DNA from: an uncultured Clostridia bacterium
GTDB lineage: Bacteria; Bacillota; Clostridia; Christensenellales; UBA1242
NCBI GenBank assembly: GCA_947584415.1
Contig: CANPWN010000006.1
Span: 1-40,983, forward strand
Length of the DNA stretch: 40,983 nt
Direction of reading: 5' to 3'
The translations under genes and the position numbers were made by a program. The notes under the pieces are model-generated. The model saw only the letters and a list, made by a program, of their open reading frames with translations, was not told where the DNA came from and ran no database searches. Below are positions 40,905 through 40,983 of this stretch, one piece after another (within the stretch, counting starts at the first letter, position 1; each line of letters begins with the position of its first letter).

Positions 40905-40983
40905 CTGTTAAATTTGTGATAATTTTATGTATTATATTTCGACTATGTTGATAAACTTTACGTACTTCTTCGGACCTGCCAAT

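Overview
The window looks like a chromosomal contig from a low-GC, Gram-positive, anaerobic Clostridia-type bacterium. The basis is AT-rich intergenic DNA, strong AGGAGG-type ribosome binding sites, bidirectional U-run terminators, a gerA-type spore germinant receptor operon, an L10 leader, a SAM-I riboswitch, the diaminopimelate branch genes asd and dapA, and a VanW protein. A species cannot be named from the sequence. Most genes lie on the minus strand.

Layout. 1-5.5 kb: VanW-like envelope protein, tRNA nucleotidyltransferase and a divergent P-type ATPase. 5.5-8.5 kb: ftsH with a translationally coupled membrane protein. 8.6-12.4 kb: germinant receptor operon gerAA-gerAB-gerAC. 12.4-17 kb: unrecognised membrane-anchored proteins, including a tandem family of three paralogues. 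17-21 kb: leuS, then the divergent rplJ-rplL operon with its L10-leader attenuator. 20.8-24.3 kb: a large secreted DUF6273-like protein with an 11-G tract near its start codon, and an acidic coiled-coil membrane protein. 24.3-27.9 kb: an RNA-quality-control and secretion operon (small membrane protein, secG, rnr, smpB, ssrA) in which the smpB stop overlaps the tmRNA 5' end. 28-33.6 kb: asd-dapA, a short family I pyrophosphatase, a GNAT enzyme, a lipoprotein, and metK under a SAM-I riboswitch. 33.7-37 kb: a GNAT-like/decarboxylase fusion and two deaminases.

From about 36.4 kb to the end the region becomes accessory. Genes are separated by same-orientation copies of an AT-rich repeat whose core is CCGCCAAAAAGTCGACTTTT. 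Two long copies (38.05 and 40.76 kb) bracket a compact block: a short serine recombinase, a HEPN-like gene interrupted by one in-frame TGA, and a TIR-domain gene. This is the best candidate for an undescribed system: a TIR plus HEPN-like putative defence or toxin pair carried with its own recombinase.

A second recurring signal is transcriptional. At four genes a good -35/-10 promoter ends 6-7 nt before the likely start codon, and no Shine-Dalgarno fits between them. These transcripts may be leaderless. All assignments come from reading the sequence; no database search was run.
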